From NCBI GenBank assembly GCA_027186245.1, contig CP114500.1, forward strand, positions 1,498,001-1,562,000: 64,000 nucleotides of DNA, given 5' to 3'. Made by a program: the position numbers and the translations under genes. The stretch is from Coriaria nepalensis. Taxonomy: Eukaryota; Streptophyta; Magnoliopsida; Cucurbitales; Coriariaceae. Below the pieces are notes generated by a model. The model did not search any database and had not been told where the DNA came from. It saw nothing but the letters and a program-made list of their open reading frames with translations. Below, piece after piece: positions 1 through 12,654 of this stretch (its first letter is position 1; each line of letters starts with the position of its first letter).

Positions 1-93
1 ATCACTGAAAAAAAAACCAAAAAAATATAATTTTTTAAAAATGGTTTAATTTATTTTTAAAAAAAAGATATATCGAGAATTTAAATTCCAAAC

Positions 94-289
94 CTTGGTA
101 TTGGCATTGAAGAAGAAGCGTCCCTAATGCTTCGAGACTGACTGGATCGGCATCGATGGCCAACACTCGCATTCCGGCTGGAAATCGATCATCTTCATCT
201 TCATCTTCATCGTGATCAACATCATCACTATCATGCTTATTAGCCATTATTGCCTTTGCTTCTTCTTCTTCTTTCTGGATCATATTCAT
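94..289 (-). CDS. Type-B response-regulator-like protein, first exon (partial)
   Basis: This is the first coding exon of a two-component response-regulator-like gene that continues off the left edge. The ATG is at 289, and the exon ends at 94 before a GT donor, so 1-93 is intron. The 65 visible residues have a Glu/Asp-rich leader (about 33 aa) followed by FPAGMRVLAIDADPVSLEAL and a QCQYQ end. Type-B ARRs (ARR10/ARR12) begin their receiver domain the same way and break their first intron at the same place, and those proteins are nuclear cytokinin-response transcription factors. The acidic pocket is odd: the usual V-D-D-D-P is I-D-A-D-P, so the second of the two Mg-binding aspartates is Ala. 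The phospho-acceptor Asp and the GARP/Myb domain lie outside the window. It could be a divergent pseudo-receiver or a truncated copy. Family assignment is fairly sure; function is not. Confidence 0.72.
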
Positions 290-2381
290 TTTGGGTCAAT
301 CAATGGAGAAGTAAGAACCCTGTTGAGTTACTTGAGCAAAACTAGAAGTTTCTAAAGTGTGTACAAAGTGAGAAGAATCGGCTAATATAAGGGTGAGAGA
401 GTTTGAAAATAAAATTATTATGTTATGATAAATAAATTTGTTTAAAATTCTGTTTGATAACAAATACTACAAATTAATAGCAATATTATTAATTATTAAT
501 TATTAATTATTATTATTATGAGATAGAAGGGACTAACTACTCTATCACTCTATAACCGTAGAAGGAGAAAGACAAGGAGAGGACACTTTTAACAAACTGA
601 TTCTTATTATTCTTATTATTATTTTTTATTTTCTTTCTTTTTAAATTTTGTTTTTGTGTATTTTGATTTCGGAGAGAGTTCATGATTACAGTTCGGATAT
701 TTTAAGGTTTTTTTTATATATTTTTTTATAGTAGTTCTAAAGGGATACGGCGTTGACCAAGTAGTTGACTTAAAACTTTGTATGATCTGCTTCTGCTTAA
801 TCACATAATGTCGTTTATAACTATCAACTCAACAATGTTTTTTATAGATGGAAAAAAAATGTTTATGTTACAAGATTGAAGAACAATGTAATTAGCTTAA
901 CTAAAGAGTATTAGGAAATTTGCTAATCTCATGTATTTATGGAATCATTATTTTCATCTATGTCTTTGTTGGTTATGCAAGAACTTAGGGAGTTACAAAT
1001 TTTAACCATAATGAAATTTTTTTTTTTTTTTAAATCGTCTAATAGAGAAACTTGTTGAAACATGTTTTTTCCAATGCGACGGGAAATTACTTAAAATTAG
1101 GATTAAAAAGAGAAGTTTAATTAGAAAATTAAGTGATTTATTTATCTCATGATTAAAGAATTAATTAATCAAAGTATATTTTCAAATTATTCTAAAATTT
1201 TGAGGTTGGCGATACGAAATGAGAGTTTGGGTAAAAAGTATATGAAAACTATAGAAGAAATGGGGATCTCATATCATATTATATAGTATAGTATATATAT
1301 AATAAAAATTGAGTTTAAGCACATAATTATACTATGCGTGTATTTTCAATTTCATATAATATTTCACGTGGTACTTTAGCCTTTAAGTTTTATAAAATAT
1401 TATCATTTTATATTTTATAATAATTTTTTAAAATATTATCATTCGATACTAAATTTAATATTTTAATTAAATCTTATTATAATTTTTATTTTGATTATCA
1501 TTATCATTATAATTACTATAATTTTATCATAATTTTTTTTATAAAATTATAATCTTAGAATTTGAATTTAAAAAATGCACATAAAATTTTATGTTAATGA
1601 AAAAAAGTTATAAAATATTTATTATGTTAATTTTTTTTATTAGTAGAAAAAAGGGGAAAAAATCATTAATATATTAATAATTTCTTATTTTTTTCATCTC
1701 ACTCTTAGTCTTCGCATCTCCTATATATACCTTGTGATAAATTGATGAGTATTACAATTTCTTCCCCTAAAAAATCTTGTAAAGAAATATGAAATTATTG
1801 ACTTATAAACCAATTAGAATTTTTCTTCCTAAACGATATAAGACGAATTCTAATACTCACTTTCACTTGTGAGCTGATCATTTAAAATAGTCAACAAATG
1901 ACATAATGAGTGAAAAACACTTACCAATAGAGTTTAGATACATTTGTTTAGAGTCTAACTCTGATATCATAATAAATTGACAAGTCTAATAGTTTTTTCT
2001 TCTAAAATGCATTGTAGAGGAAAACAGAACTCTTGATGTATAAACCGACTAGAGATTTTCTTGCGACAAATTTCAACACTTTGATTTCGCATTTCTCTCA
2101 CGTTTTGACTTTGTATTTCTTCATACAATCCTCATACTTCCACACTATTACTTTCTAATATATGGAAAATCAATGTTATAATTATGTCGATGATCTCCAT
2201 GATCAAAATAAAATATTGATATATAAAAGTGATAATTATAAGAATTTATGATATTTTTAATATTAAAAAAACAATAAATTAATTATCCTCAATATGATTT
2301 TATTATCTAATTTAATTATTAAATGAGTTTATTTGATAATATTTTATCTACTTTTATTATTATTATTTCTTTTCCTTTTCT

Positions 2382-2413
<32 letters not shown>

Positions 2414-3328
2414 CAAGGCAATGGATTCTTTCACATCTAAAATCAAATGTCGTAACTTGACCCAACAAAGAAGGAAAGAGGGAAGAAAGACCAAATGTCG
2501 TTCGTTAAGCATATCTCATCTCCATGTTACAAACCATATAAGGATGGGTAGTTGGATTAAATATATAATAATTACAGTAAATGTAATGAAAACGAAGTGT
2601 GATTATGTCATAATTTGGCTGCCGATGAACCCAAGAGTTAGTTAAAATTAAATACTTAATCTAATTAGATTCTTTGCCTCCTCCCATTTATAGTAAGAAA
2701 GAGTTACAATCAAACTCTCATTTTAGGCGTGACATCCTAAATAAATTTTTAAAATAAATTTATAAGCTAGACTATGATAAACTAATTAATCACATCACAT
2801 ATAAAATAAGATCTAACATCTTAGGTTATAAATATAATGTATATAATAAATTTATAAAGTTTCACAGCATCTACTTAATAAGAATTTAACTTTCCTTCCC
2901 TTGGAAACAAACAAACAGCATCCACCAAGAAAAAGTACTTCACGAAAAAGCAAACTGAAAGCAGAACGCGAATATTTTTTATTATTAATTTTTTAATTAT
3001 ATATATATATATGTGTATATATATCTATATATCTATATATATATGTATATATATATATATATATGTATCTATATAAAAAAGAGGTCGCGGACTCACCCTG
3101 CAGAAACCGGTTTGGCAGCCGGAAGAAAAGAAGAGAGTTTCGAAACTCGAGAAATTCTTCTTCCAAATCCTACAAGAAAGAGAAACTCCAGCTTCTTAGA
3201 AGTATCTGTTCTTTCACTTCGAATTCCGATTCTCGAGCATACTCCTTCTTGTTTGTTGATACCTTTTTTACATTTACTCTGGATCGAATCTCGCGCCGTC
3301 GGATCGTTTTGATTTCCTCTTCAAAAAA
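290..3328. other. AT-rich intergenic region
   Basis: This is the shared upstream region of the response-regulator-like gene (leftward) and the DeSI-like gene (rightward). It is very AT-rich. It has TA-type microsatellites at about 2384-2409 and 3000-3064 and a degenerate repeat pair at 1733-2100. The short open frames inside it have low-complexity translations and no family resemblance. I see no convincing gene or RNA. Confidence 0.6.
1733..2100. repeat. Degenerate direct repeat pair, probably transposon-derived
   Basis: Two blocks of roughly 100-130 bp, starting near 1736 and 1970, resemble each other. Both contain an ATAAATTGA-like start, a TCTTC...CTAAAA stretch, TTGTA(A/G)AG, a TATAAACC core and a TTTTCTT end. 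They are direct repeats about 233 bp apart and differ at perhaps a third of positions. No coding domain or clean terminal repeat is visible, so the element type is unknown. Confidence 0.35.
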
Positions 3329-4786
3329 ATGCTGTGTAGAATGGTGTTGGTGTCGAGGAAGCAGAAGATTGGGACCGTGCCGGTTTATCTGAATGTTTAT
3401 GATCTTACGCCGATTAACGGTTACGCTTACTGGCTCGGTCTCGGAGTCTACCATTCCGGTGTTCAAGGTGAGAGACGTTTCTTCCTTTTTCTGGATTCTG
3501 ATTTGATTTTTTCAGCTTGTACTGAAACTGACGGAAAACAAGAGGAAATTTGTTATGTTTTTTTTTTCGTTTTGCTAGACGACCCTATGGTTAGCTTGAG
3601 CTGTTACCCGATTTCTATTATTTTCATTTCATTTTTTTCATCAGATCTGAATAGTTTGTCGACTCATAATTTGTAAGTGAATAATAATTTTTTTTATGTT
3701 TATTCGGAGCCTGTTTTTTGAATTTTACTGTTTGGATCTGAGGAAAAAGAAAATTTTCACTTGAGAACTTGACTGACCTTATAGTTGCGTTCATGAATTC
3801 CGGGCTTAGTTACTTGTAGAGAAAAAAAGCCAGAAGAATCTTTATAAAGATGAAGGTAGATTTTTCTCTGACTCCTGATTTTCTTAACAACCAAACAGCA
3901 ATCTTGCCCTATATAACTTTTGTTTTGTACTTAAAACTGTTTAGAAACGGGGAAGCCAAAGAAAAAAACTCACTCACGCTATAACCAAACAGATGATAAG
4001 TAAAGTTGTTTACTCACCTGTTCATGTTTAATTTCTGCCTAATTTCTGGTACACAAGATTACTATTTCTTCTACTAAAAGTTTTACGGTTGGAAATTTCG
4101 GTTGCAGTCCATGGTGTTGAATACGCTTTTGGGGCCCATGAACATGCAACAACAGGGATATTCGAGGTGGAACCGAAGCAGTGTCCGGGATTCACTTTTC
4201 GGAAATCGATTCTGATCGGAAGAACAAATCTAGGCCCAAAAGAAGTCCATGCATTCATGGAGAAACTTGCCGAAGAATATTCCGGAAACACATACCGTCT
4301 TATAACAAATAACTGTAACCATTTCTGCGACGACGTTTGCATCAAATTGACCGGAAGACCCATCCCTAATTGGGTCAACCGACTTGCTCGACTAGGTAAC
4401 TAACTTATGAAGATTACGGGTAGCGTCATTTTTGATGTCCATGCACCAGAAAGTATAAGTTAATCTTGATGACTTTTCATTATAATCTGTTATGTTTACT
4501 TTTTTCTTGTATAGGTTTTTTCTGCAACTGTGTTCTTCCAGCAGGGTTGAACGAGACAAAGGTTCGACAAGTTCGACCAGGAGAACGAGGTTATGAAGGA
4601 GACAAGAAGTTGAGAAGCAATTCAAATAGGATGCGGTCCTCTTCTGATCCTCCAGGTTCTACAGTAAAAAACAACAACAATACTAATAATGGTAATGGTA
4701 ATAATAGGCAACAGAGACGGTGTGTTCCTTCATCCTCACGGCTGATTCATTCGGCCTCTGCTCCGACTTTAACTTTGAAGGTGTAA
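3329..4786 (+). CDS. DeSI-like PPPDE-family deubiquitinase/deSUMOylase-like protein
   Basis: Three exons (3329-3467, 4108-4395, 4515-4786) join in phase to 232 aa. The PPPDE papain-like fold covers residues about 17-140: VPVYLNVYDL opens it, the conserved His is H42 in GVYHSGV, and the conserved Cys is C116 in the NNCNHF motif. These correspond to the His/Cys dyad that removes ubiquitin or SUMO in human DeSI proteins. EYAFGAHEH and GRPIPNWVNRLARLG are further family hallmarks. The last exon encodes a basic, Asn/Ser-rich low-complexity tail that is probably disordered. Length and intron positions match plant deSI-like proteins, so the gene looks intact. An in-frame Met at residue 5 is an alternative start. 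Substrates are not known from the sequence. The Arabidopsis relative I recall is At2g25190/At5g25170. Confidence 0.9.
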
Positions 4787-6567
4787 TGCTAAGTTGGGGT
4801 TTTTTTTTTTTGTTTTCTTACATAATTTAAGAATGTTGTTGATATAGCTGGAGAAGAGCAAATTGCAAGATTTCAAATTATGCTTTTCTTCTACCTTGTG
4901 TTCTCTATTTCTCCTGCTGAAATGAAATAGAGAAAGCTGCTTGGAAATGCGTTTAGGTGGTTCTGTTTGTATGAAAATTCTTTATTCCTGTCTGAATGAA
5001 AATGATACCTCAAAATGTTCGGCTAATTTTGTCTGTCAATACTGTTAGGGCCCATTAATTCCAAAGAAAATGGGCTTGGACTGGCCCACAGCTACTCTAC
5101 AGACGTTCTCAATTCTCATAATGTGTTTGGAAAAATTCAAATTTTGGCCCATTATATCTAGACGACCTCAATGTAAACGAGATTTTCAACCGTTATTTCG
5201 TCGTTAAGTAGCGGCTACCTATTTCCCAAACACCTTTACTCACTTTTATCATTACAAGACAATTAAAAAACAAAAATAATGAAAATCAAAGCGTAAAAGT
5301 GAGGATGTAATCAAATGCATGAATTACGCATAGTTCACGGGAGTTCACTGGAGTCAATGATGACATACAAACCCCACACCACCTCTTTCTTCCAACAACT
5401 CAACTTATTTATTTTTTTATGTATTCAAAGACATCCTTAAAAGACAGACGATTAACAACCCATCTCCACAATGCAAATTAGGTTCTCAAACTTTTGACTC
5501 CATTCAAACATTCATCGTCTCTATACCTGTTTTTCAACAGCCAACACCTTAATATTCTGGCCATATCAACTTCTGCATCTCTTACCAGTCCATTCTTTCA
5601 GGCTAACTACAGCCGTCATGAGTCGTCTCATGACTTCTTATCCAATCAGCAATTCACTTTCGATACATTATAACATCTCAATCAATTTTCGATACGGGGA
5701 CGGATACAAAGTCTAAGGATTTGAAATATCAAGTGGTTCATCAACCTTCTTTTCTAGCAAAAGCATGCAAGAAAACAGAATCCGACCTGGATAAGACAAT
5801 AAAAAATCCCGTTCAGCTACTAATAAGCATAAGCTGCTTAATAACAAAACACTTTTGGAACATATGTAATGTTATTTATTTTAACTCTCGATCATTAAAG
5901 ATAAGAAGAGCCTATCGATTATTTACCACAACCCAGATGAGTAAAACTGTTAAAACTATAGCCTTTGTACTTTTTACTGTTACGAGATTGCCTGGGAAAA
6001 AAAAAAAAAGGTACTTGCACTGTGATCTAGTGGTCAAACTATCAATCAGTTTGTCTAAATTATTGCTTGCTTTCTGTGCCGTGGAATCAACTTCTTGCTT
6101 CTCCTTTTTGATTTAGTTGTCGTGTTTATAAAGTTTAACATATAGTATTGTATCAATACATTAGAGAATAGATACTACAAATCAAAATTTGAAGGGGGGG
6201 GGGAGGGGAACAAAATTCACATGCGTCTTGTTACACAAGTTCGGTCTAGAAGCTTGGAAAATTCGCAGCAACCAAAATTGACAGCTCACGTCACCCTAAT
6301 ACGTACTAAGAAGATTGCAATTTTTTTATTCTTCTCACTTTATTTGTTATATATATATATATATATAATTTACATTATATTATATTATATTATATTGTAT
6401 TATGTAAGTAATCGATTCTTCAAACTGTGAATTGATTTTTTCTTTATTGTATTACGGTCCTCGAATAAATGGGGGTTAGTAAAAAAAAAATTCAAATTTC
6501 AAATTTTAGCAGAGAGACAATGGTAATCAATACGACGTCGCTTCTGGGTAAAATAATTCTACCCTTT
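4787..6567. other. Intergenic region between convergent genes
   Basis: This holds the 3' flanks of the DeSI-like gene (+) and the DUF868 gene (-). It has a GGGCCC/TGGGCTT/GGCCCA cluster near 5047-5155, a G-run near 6196 and a TA/TTATA repeat near 6350-6395. A 131-codon open frame at 5721-6116 has no recognisable composition or motif and I do not call it a gene. Confidence 0.55.
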
Positions 6568-7671
6568 TTATCTCTTCCAAGCATAGATCAGTAAGGAAAA
6601 CCCAGATGGGCCTCCACTGAGCTCACTTTCTTCCATGCTGGCCCACTCCATCACCGATGAACTCCCGCCGGAAGAACCTGCTGACGACGATAGGGATACC
6701 GATGAAAACGAAGTGTTCTTCCTCATCTTTTTCCTCTCTATCCCACTCATCATCCCCATATTCCAACTATTACAGTGGCCCCACGGATTCTTCTGACCAC
6801 TCATCGCCATCAACTCGTTGATTTCTTCCTGATCTTGATCTTCGAATCTGAACATGAAAACAGCGTGGCCGCCGTCTTCTTTCTCGTCTTCGAAAATCCA
6901 GTTGTAAACGTCCCACGATATTTGAACCGGAACGCCGTCGATTTCGACTCGCTCGTTTCCCCTAAATTTCCATTTCAGCCGTTTGATTTTCAGAACAGTT
7001 TTGTTATCGACGCTGAAGCAGAGCCTGGAGTCGTCGTTGTAGCCGCAATCGATCTGGATGGATCTGATTTTTCCGCCGAATCTGGCTTTCGTTGTGTAGA
7101 TTTTGGGGGCGATGACATGTTCTCGTTTAAGGATTAGGGTTTGATTAAGTATTTGGCGATTGATTTGCGGCGCTTTTAGAGCTTTAGTTCTGGAATGAGC
7201 TTCCTTGACTAAATCGCCGACGATTAGGGCGATTTCGTGGTCAATAACGACGGCGACGTAGAATCCGGAATGCGGCTCAGGTCCTGACCCGAAACTGGCC
7301 CGGGATAGGTCCCAGTATATGTGGAAGTTGGGGGAGATTTTCTTGGAGCCGCTTTTTTTCCAGAAGACGAAGGGTTTGATTTGGAGGTGGAAGGAAGTGG
7401 AGGAGGAGGAAGAAGACGGCGACGGAGGAGTAGGAGGAGAGTCGTAGGGGTGGTGATTGGGGTGGAGGTAGAGGTGGAGGGAGCGGGAGAGTAAGGAACT
7501 GGACCAAGTGAGGGAGAAGAGGGCGAGACGGGTGTGGTATAAGCAGGTGGTAAGGTTGGATTGGCCGGCGATAGGCGGTGGATGATGCGGTAGGGAATGG
7601 TGTTTGTCGTCGTCATCGGTGGTGGCGGAGGGGCGGAAGCAGGCGGGAAATGGGTAAGAGTGGCGGGACAT
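6568..7671 (-). CDS. DUF868 family protein
   Basis: An intronless gene encoding 367 aa. The N-terminal part carries the DUF868 signature: GQSNLTTCLYHTRLALFSLTW, then LHLYLHP and a Ser/Pro-rich spacer. The core follows (IKPFVFWKKSGSKKI, IYWDLSRASF, PHSGFYVAVVIDHEIALIVGD), then an R-F-G-G-K box and EIDGVPVQISWDVYNWIFED. The C-terminal 70 residues are Ser-rich and end in GFSLLIYAWKR, also typical of the family. Full length and lack of introns agree with plant relatives such as At2g25200, named from memory. No signal peptide or membrane span is obvious. The molecular function of DUF868 is unknown, and I infer none. The start is the first Met of the frame, and upstream GGCCCA motifs are absent. 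Confidence 0.9.
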   Translation of the reverse strand: MSRHSYPFPACFRPSATTDDDDKHHSLPHHPPPIAGQSNLTTCLYHTRLALFSLTWSSSLLSRSLHLYLHPNHHPYDSPPTPPSPSSSSSSTSFHLQIKPFVFWKKSGSKKISPNFHIYWDLSRASFGSGPEPHSGFYVAVVIDHEIALIVGDLVKEAHSRTKALKAPQINRQILNQTLILKREHVIAPKIYTTKARFGGKIRSIQIDCGYNDDSRLCFSVDNKTVLKIKRLKWKFRGNERVEIDGVPVQISWDVYNWIFEDEKEDGGHAVFMFRFEDQDQEEINELMAMSGQKNPWGHCNSWNMGMMSGIERKKMRKNTSFSSVSLSSSAGSSGGSSSVMEWASMEESELSGGPSGFSLLIYAWKR

Positions 7672-7926
7672 TGCTCTTTGTTTTTTCTTCTCTTTACCTG
7701 TTGGTTTGGATTTGTAGGGTTATTGAAAGAAAGATTAGTTTTACTTTAAGGATGCTTCACTGGAGGTTCGAGGGGGAAAGATTGAAACTGATAAAATGGG
7801 TTTACGGTTTTTTAAGGCATAGAACGAAGTGCTTATCTGGCGTCATCACGTTTGGAAATTGGAACAAAATGACTTCAAAATTATTGACTTGTCACTACAA
7901 GACACTTTCCTCTTATTTCATATAAC

Positions 7927-7928
7927 AA

Positions 7929-7971
<43 letters not shown>
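7927..7971. repeat. ATAA tetranucleotide microsatellite
   Basis: About eleven tandem AATA/ATAA units downstream of the region opposite the DUF868 promoter. It is likely length-variable between individuals. Confidence 0.9.
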
Positions 7972-7975
<4 letters not shown>

Positions 7976-8740
7976 AAAAAAAGTAATTATATTAATATAT
8001 TATATACAACTACGATAATTTTCTACCCAAGTGGATTCAAGGAAAGGTCTTACAAATAAATGGTCAGCTTAGTAATTTCTTCCTCCTGTCAATTGGATTG
8101 TCCGAATACAAATACATACATGTTTTAATTATAAATAAAATAATACTGGGTTTAATTTAGCTAAATAAAAATTAAATATTTATTTAATTATATATATAAA
8201 TAAAAGCTCAAATAGTTAAAGCGTGTAGTTGAACGAGTCATTAGATCCTTTTGAAATAAGTATGAACAAAAAATATGAATTCAATGAAGCTAACGTTCCA
8301 CGTACAAATTACTATTTTTCTTTTCGACCACCTGACCTGACAACCTTTGCGCAGAAAGACTAAATCGTTACATACCTTAATACTTGTGAACAAAAGTCCT
8401 AATCCTAAACAACTAATTAATGGATCGGTTCGGAGTTCGGACACCGAGCCTACCGGCTGATCCGAACACGGATAATAAATTAAGCCGACATGGAGCTGTT
8501 CAACCAGATCCTTTCCTTCTTACAATACGAAACATAAGCATGTGTTAATTTCATTCCAAACCCTGAAAAAAAAAAAAACCCAAATTAAAACACACAAGTT
8601 GCAAACCTAAATTAATACCTAGTTTTATTAATTTTTCGTACTTCACTACCACTTGATTTTTGTTTCTTTCATTTTTGTTTTAATGTAATATTTGACCAAT
8701 CACATTAATTTAATAAGAATTTCTAAATTAATCTTTATTA

Positions 8741-8743
<3 letters not shown>

Positions 8744-8784
<41 letters not shown>
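8744..8784. repeat. TA dinucleotide microsatellite
   Basis: An uninterrupted run of about 20 TA units. It produces a spurious Tyr-Ile open frame on the minus strand. Confidence 0.92.
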
Positions 8785-8786
<2 letters not shown>

Positions 8787-11184
8787 CCTTTTCTATGTGC
8801 CACAAAACAAAACAGTAGGCAAACCGGTCTGTATCTGTATCTGATCCGCTTTGTCTTGCAGCAATGATCAATTTGTAAGAATTTTGTAAGAGCATATACG
8901 TACGCACATTACATTTATAAGAATCTGTCACATTCAGATGCTTTTTTTTTGGGTCCAATTTCGCAGTCAACTGAAGACATATGAAGGCAGAAGAAGAGGC
9001 GGTGGGCTTCTGTTTTACTATTATGTGTATGTGTATGAGCTAGTTGTGATTAAAAGGTTCGATTAATCATGGCACAAGAGGTCCCACCATGTGCTTAGAT
9101 TCTCCCAACCTTCATTTTTTAGTAACTACTTTAATCACTTTCCTAATCACAATATCAATGACATTACTACTATTAATTACTTCTTCTACATACTAATTAA
9201 CACACCTCCTCCTCAATTATTACAGCTTATACTTGACAGTTTTATTCATTCTTGATTATGTTAAGCAAATCTATTTTTAAAAAAAGTAAGCTCGAAACCG
9301 GAACCGAAACTGAAACGGAAAACCGAGACGTTGATTTCTGCCCTACAATATTGGCTAATGGCTACCACAAAGAGCTAAAGTTGAAGTCCTTGCAGAAAAG
9401 AAGACAATTAATTTTATTTGTACGTCAAGTTAGAAGATGGTCGAGAAAGAGTAGTCTAAAACTTGACTCATTTTTATGACTTTAAGAAGACCTCACTTGA
9501 GTCCGATCTGACTCCCTCTACCTTATATATAACCTATATATTAGTCTTACAAACACATATTATAACATAAACGCGCTTTCCCATCTTCTGTTCTTATGCC
9601 TACGTACTTATATTTTTGGTATTTTCTTAACTCAATGTGTTAACTTATACGTAGAAGAAACATGGACCGATATAGATTAATGGGTGATAGTAAATTATGC
9701 ATTCTTTGTATAGGTATGTTTTATGGTTGAAAAGTTGATTGGTTGGATCCGTTGCAACCAACGAATGATCTTAATATTCTTAAAATGATGGGTTCGAATG
9801 AGAGCATATCTGCCGTGACTCGAAAGTTATAAGGATAGTCAGTAAGATTGATTTTTAATTTTAGAAAAATGGTTGATTTTCAGGAGATCTTAATCCCAAA
9901 TTCTTTAATTATCATAGAATTAGTGATAAATTAAACTTTATTATATTTATAAATATCACTTTATATGTCAATGAATATTAAATTTATATTTATAAAAACA
10001 GCTTACCCATACAAAAATAAAAGTTTCATTAAAACACTAGAACCAAACCCTAATTTTAAAAGTAGGGGGGCAGGTGACACCTAACTCCCGACCTTAATTT
10101 TCTTACCAATCCACCCAACAAAACCCTAGGGAGGGAGGGAGGGATATGAAGATCTATAACTATTGCAACTGATACACTATTTAAGGTAGTTAAAAACTGA
10201 ATAACGCACGTGCGGTTTACTTCCTAGGGATCTGTGTCTTGATCAAGGAGGGTTCAATGTTTTATTCAAGCCGTGAAGTTCAATTGGTCTCACAAAGAAG
10301 AAGAAGAAGAAGAAGAAAGAAACTCAACAACACATCCTCTTCTAATTGGGCCAGTCCACTAGGGGTAGACTAATTGGGCCCATAGAAAAGAACTAGCTAG
10401 GACTAAACTGTGGGATGGGCCATGTTTTGGGGCTTTCAACACAGTGTATATGATGAATCTATTCACTAATAGATAGGCTAACCTCAAAACTCATACAAAA
10501 AAAAAAAGACAGCAATGTGACTTGATTTGAATAGTTCGGAATATCTTATCTTACTGCAGGAGTAGTCTAGAATGCTTCTGAAACCGAACACTTCTTCTCA
10601 CTGCCGATCAAACTCAGGTAGCTGCTATCTCGAAACGAATAATTAAAACATGAAATCTAGAGCCTGAGATTTGTTGACACATATGTTTGTCGCATAACAT
10701 GGACATATTATTAATATATTATATAGTTGAGTTGGGTATCGTTAGTTAGGAGTTATAGAAAAACATACTACCACATATATATATGCATATGCATTGAGAC
10801 AACTAACGTCTAAGCCACATTCAGGCACATGCACATCCATGTGAAGGCCATGCTCTCTTGAAAGCAGTTAGTGAAAACAAAAACACAGTAATAATTATTT
10901 ATTACAAACATAAAATATCACTTCCCCCATCTCGTATAATAATATCTAATTAATTATTTCCTACCCACCAAAAAAAAAAAAAAAAAAGAAATTATTTTAA
11001 AGTAATTTGGCTTTTTCCAAAGGAGTAGGTCACCTACTTTTTCTCCATTTTTTTAAATATTTATTTTTAGAATTTTTCATTTTCTTTAATTCACCCTAAG
11101 ACAAAAAGTAATTAGCCTTTTGATTTACGCATGACTTATTGCTTGATCCAATGCATTATCTTGAAAAAGCAACTTGGAAAATCT

Positions 11185-11186
<2 letters not shown>

Positions 11187-11222
<36 letters not shown>
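11187..11222. repeat. Poly-T tract of 36 bases
   Basis: A pure T run. No retroelement-like sequence was recognised beside it, so it could be a slipped homopolymer or a very old poly-A tail on the minus strand. Confidence 0.9.
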
Positions 11223-11226
<4 letters not shown>

Positions 11227-12640
11227 AAGAGAAATGAATAGGATATTAGGAATATAAAAGTGATTTTTTTTGTATTTATTTTTTGTATTTATAAATGAGA
11301 AAATAATTTTATAAATATGAAAATTGGTTTACAAATTGAAAGTTTTGATTAAATAGGTTTAGATCTTATAATTAATTAATAATAATTAAAATTGATTAAT
11401 TTTTTTTATATATTAAATTTTTAATATTTTATTTTTATATATTAAATATATTCTCAATAATAACTGAGTTTATATAAAATTTATAATCACATGATAAATC
11501 AAAACCTTATTATAATTATAAATATTATATTTATATTTCATATTATTAAATTTATAATTTCTTATGAGATTTTTTAATCACGTGACCTTAGGGTTAAGGG
11601 GAGAAAAAAAAAAAAAAAGAATTAGGAAAAGAGGGGGGAAAATGATTGTAAAAGCCAGCAACTCTGCATGCATATGGATTCTATATAAACACAACCATAA
11701 TTGGGTATAACACAATCATTGATTTTGACTCCTTTTTCTTCTAAACACATTACATCCTATTTAACTTTACTATTTCTCATCATCACATCTGGCTTTACTA
11801 TTAACAGTATGTTCTATAACGCAATTTCACCTCTCCCTCTCTCTCTCTCTCTCTCTCTCTGAATTTTACACAAAACCTAGCTAGCTAGCAAGCATGGATC
11901 CTTCATATCTCAATCTTGTAAATGGTGAAATTTGTCTAGTGTCTGATGAGATGAGGAAAGTGAGTCGGAATGGTGCAATTTGGTGTACTTTAGTGTTCCC
12001 AATTGGTCACGAAAATATTCAAAATAGAAATCATGATAAACTCACTAACATGTCATCATATTAACATGTTTACCCTTTTCTGAATCAAAAGTAAAGCCGG
12101 AAAGGAAAAAATCAAAAAAAAAAAAAAAAAAAAAAAAGAGAGGGACTTATGAACACATTTGATGGTTGTGGGGAGCAAAATCAATTCCCAAACAGCCACC
12201 AACAGTCGTGGTTTTTCATTCTCTTTAGGAGTAAAAGATTGATGAACATAATATATTGATTGGAACCGATCCAATATCTCGAGAGTGTACCATTCTCGGA
12301 ATAGTCTCTCTAGTATCTCGGGTGTATATCATATGACGATAATCAATCAATTTAAACCGGCCAGGCGCAAATTAGCAAGCATTATCGATCGATTGGGATC
12401 GTAAGCGACATGGATGTCTTGTCCAAAATGTAAGATAAACAATGCCCATCTCATTAAATAATGATCCTTTCACTTCAAGTTTTCATATTATATATATCCT
12501 ATGAAGCATATGATTATCTTGATTAATGCTGGCCAGCGATCGAGCGTGAGAGAGTTAAAAAGCAAGCCATGATCAATTGCATAAGATATAGAGTAAGTAA
12601 AGACGAACATGAAACTCATAAAATTCACTCAATAGTTAGA

Positions 12641-12654
12641 GGGGGGGGGGGGGG
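12641..12654. repeat. G14 homopolymer
   Basis: A pure G run of 14 in an otherwise AT-rich spacer, followed by AAGGG. It could form a quadruplex-like structure or be a sequencing-sensitive site. Confidence 0.9.

Noticed and set aside
6010..6060. tRNA A-box-like words (GATCTAGTGGTCAAAC)
   Set aside because: No matching B box or cloverleaf follows, so neither a tRNA nor a SINE can be supported.
5721..6116. 131-codon open frame on the plus strand
   Set aside because: Composition is like random AT-rich sequence, no family motif, lies in a 3' flank.
7224..7616. Pro/Ser/Thr-rich 130-codon frame on the minus strand
   Set aside because: It overlaps the DUF868 gene in another frame; repetitive composition explains its openness.
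10801..10880. Possible miRNA-like foldback with AACTAAC and GTTAGTG ends
   Set aside because: Pairing does not extend beyond a few bases and no known miRNA sequence is present.
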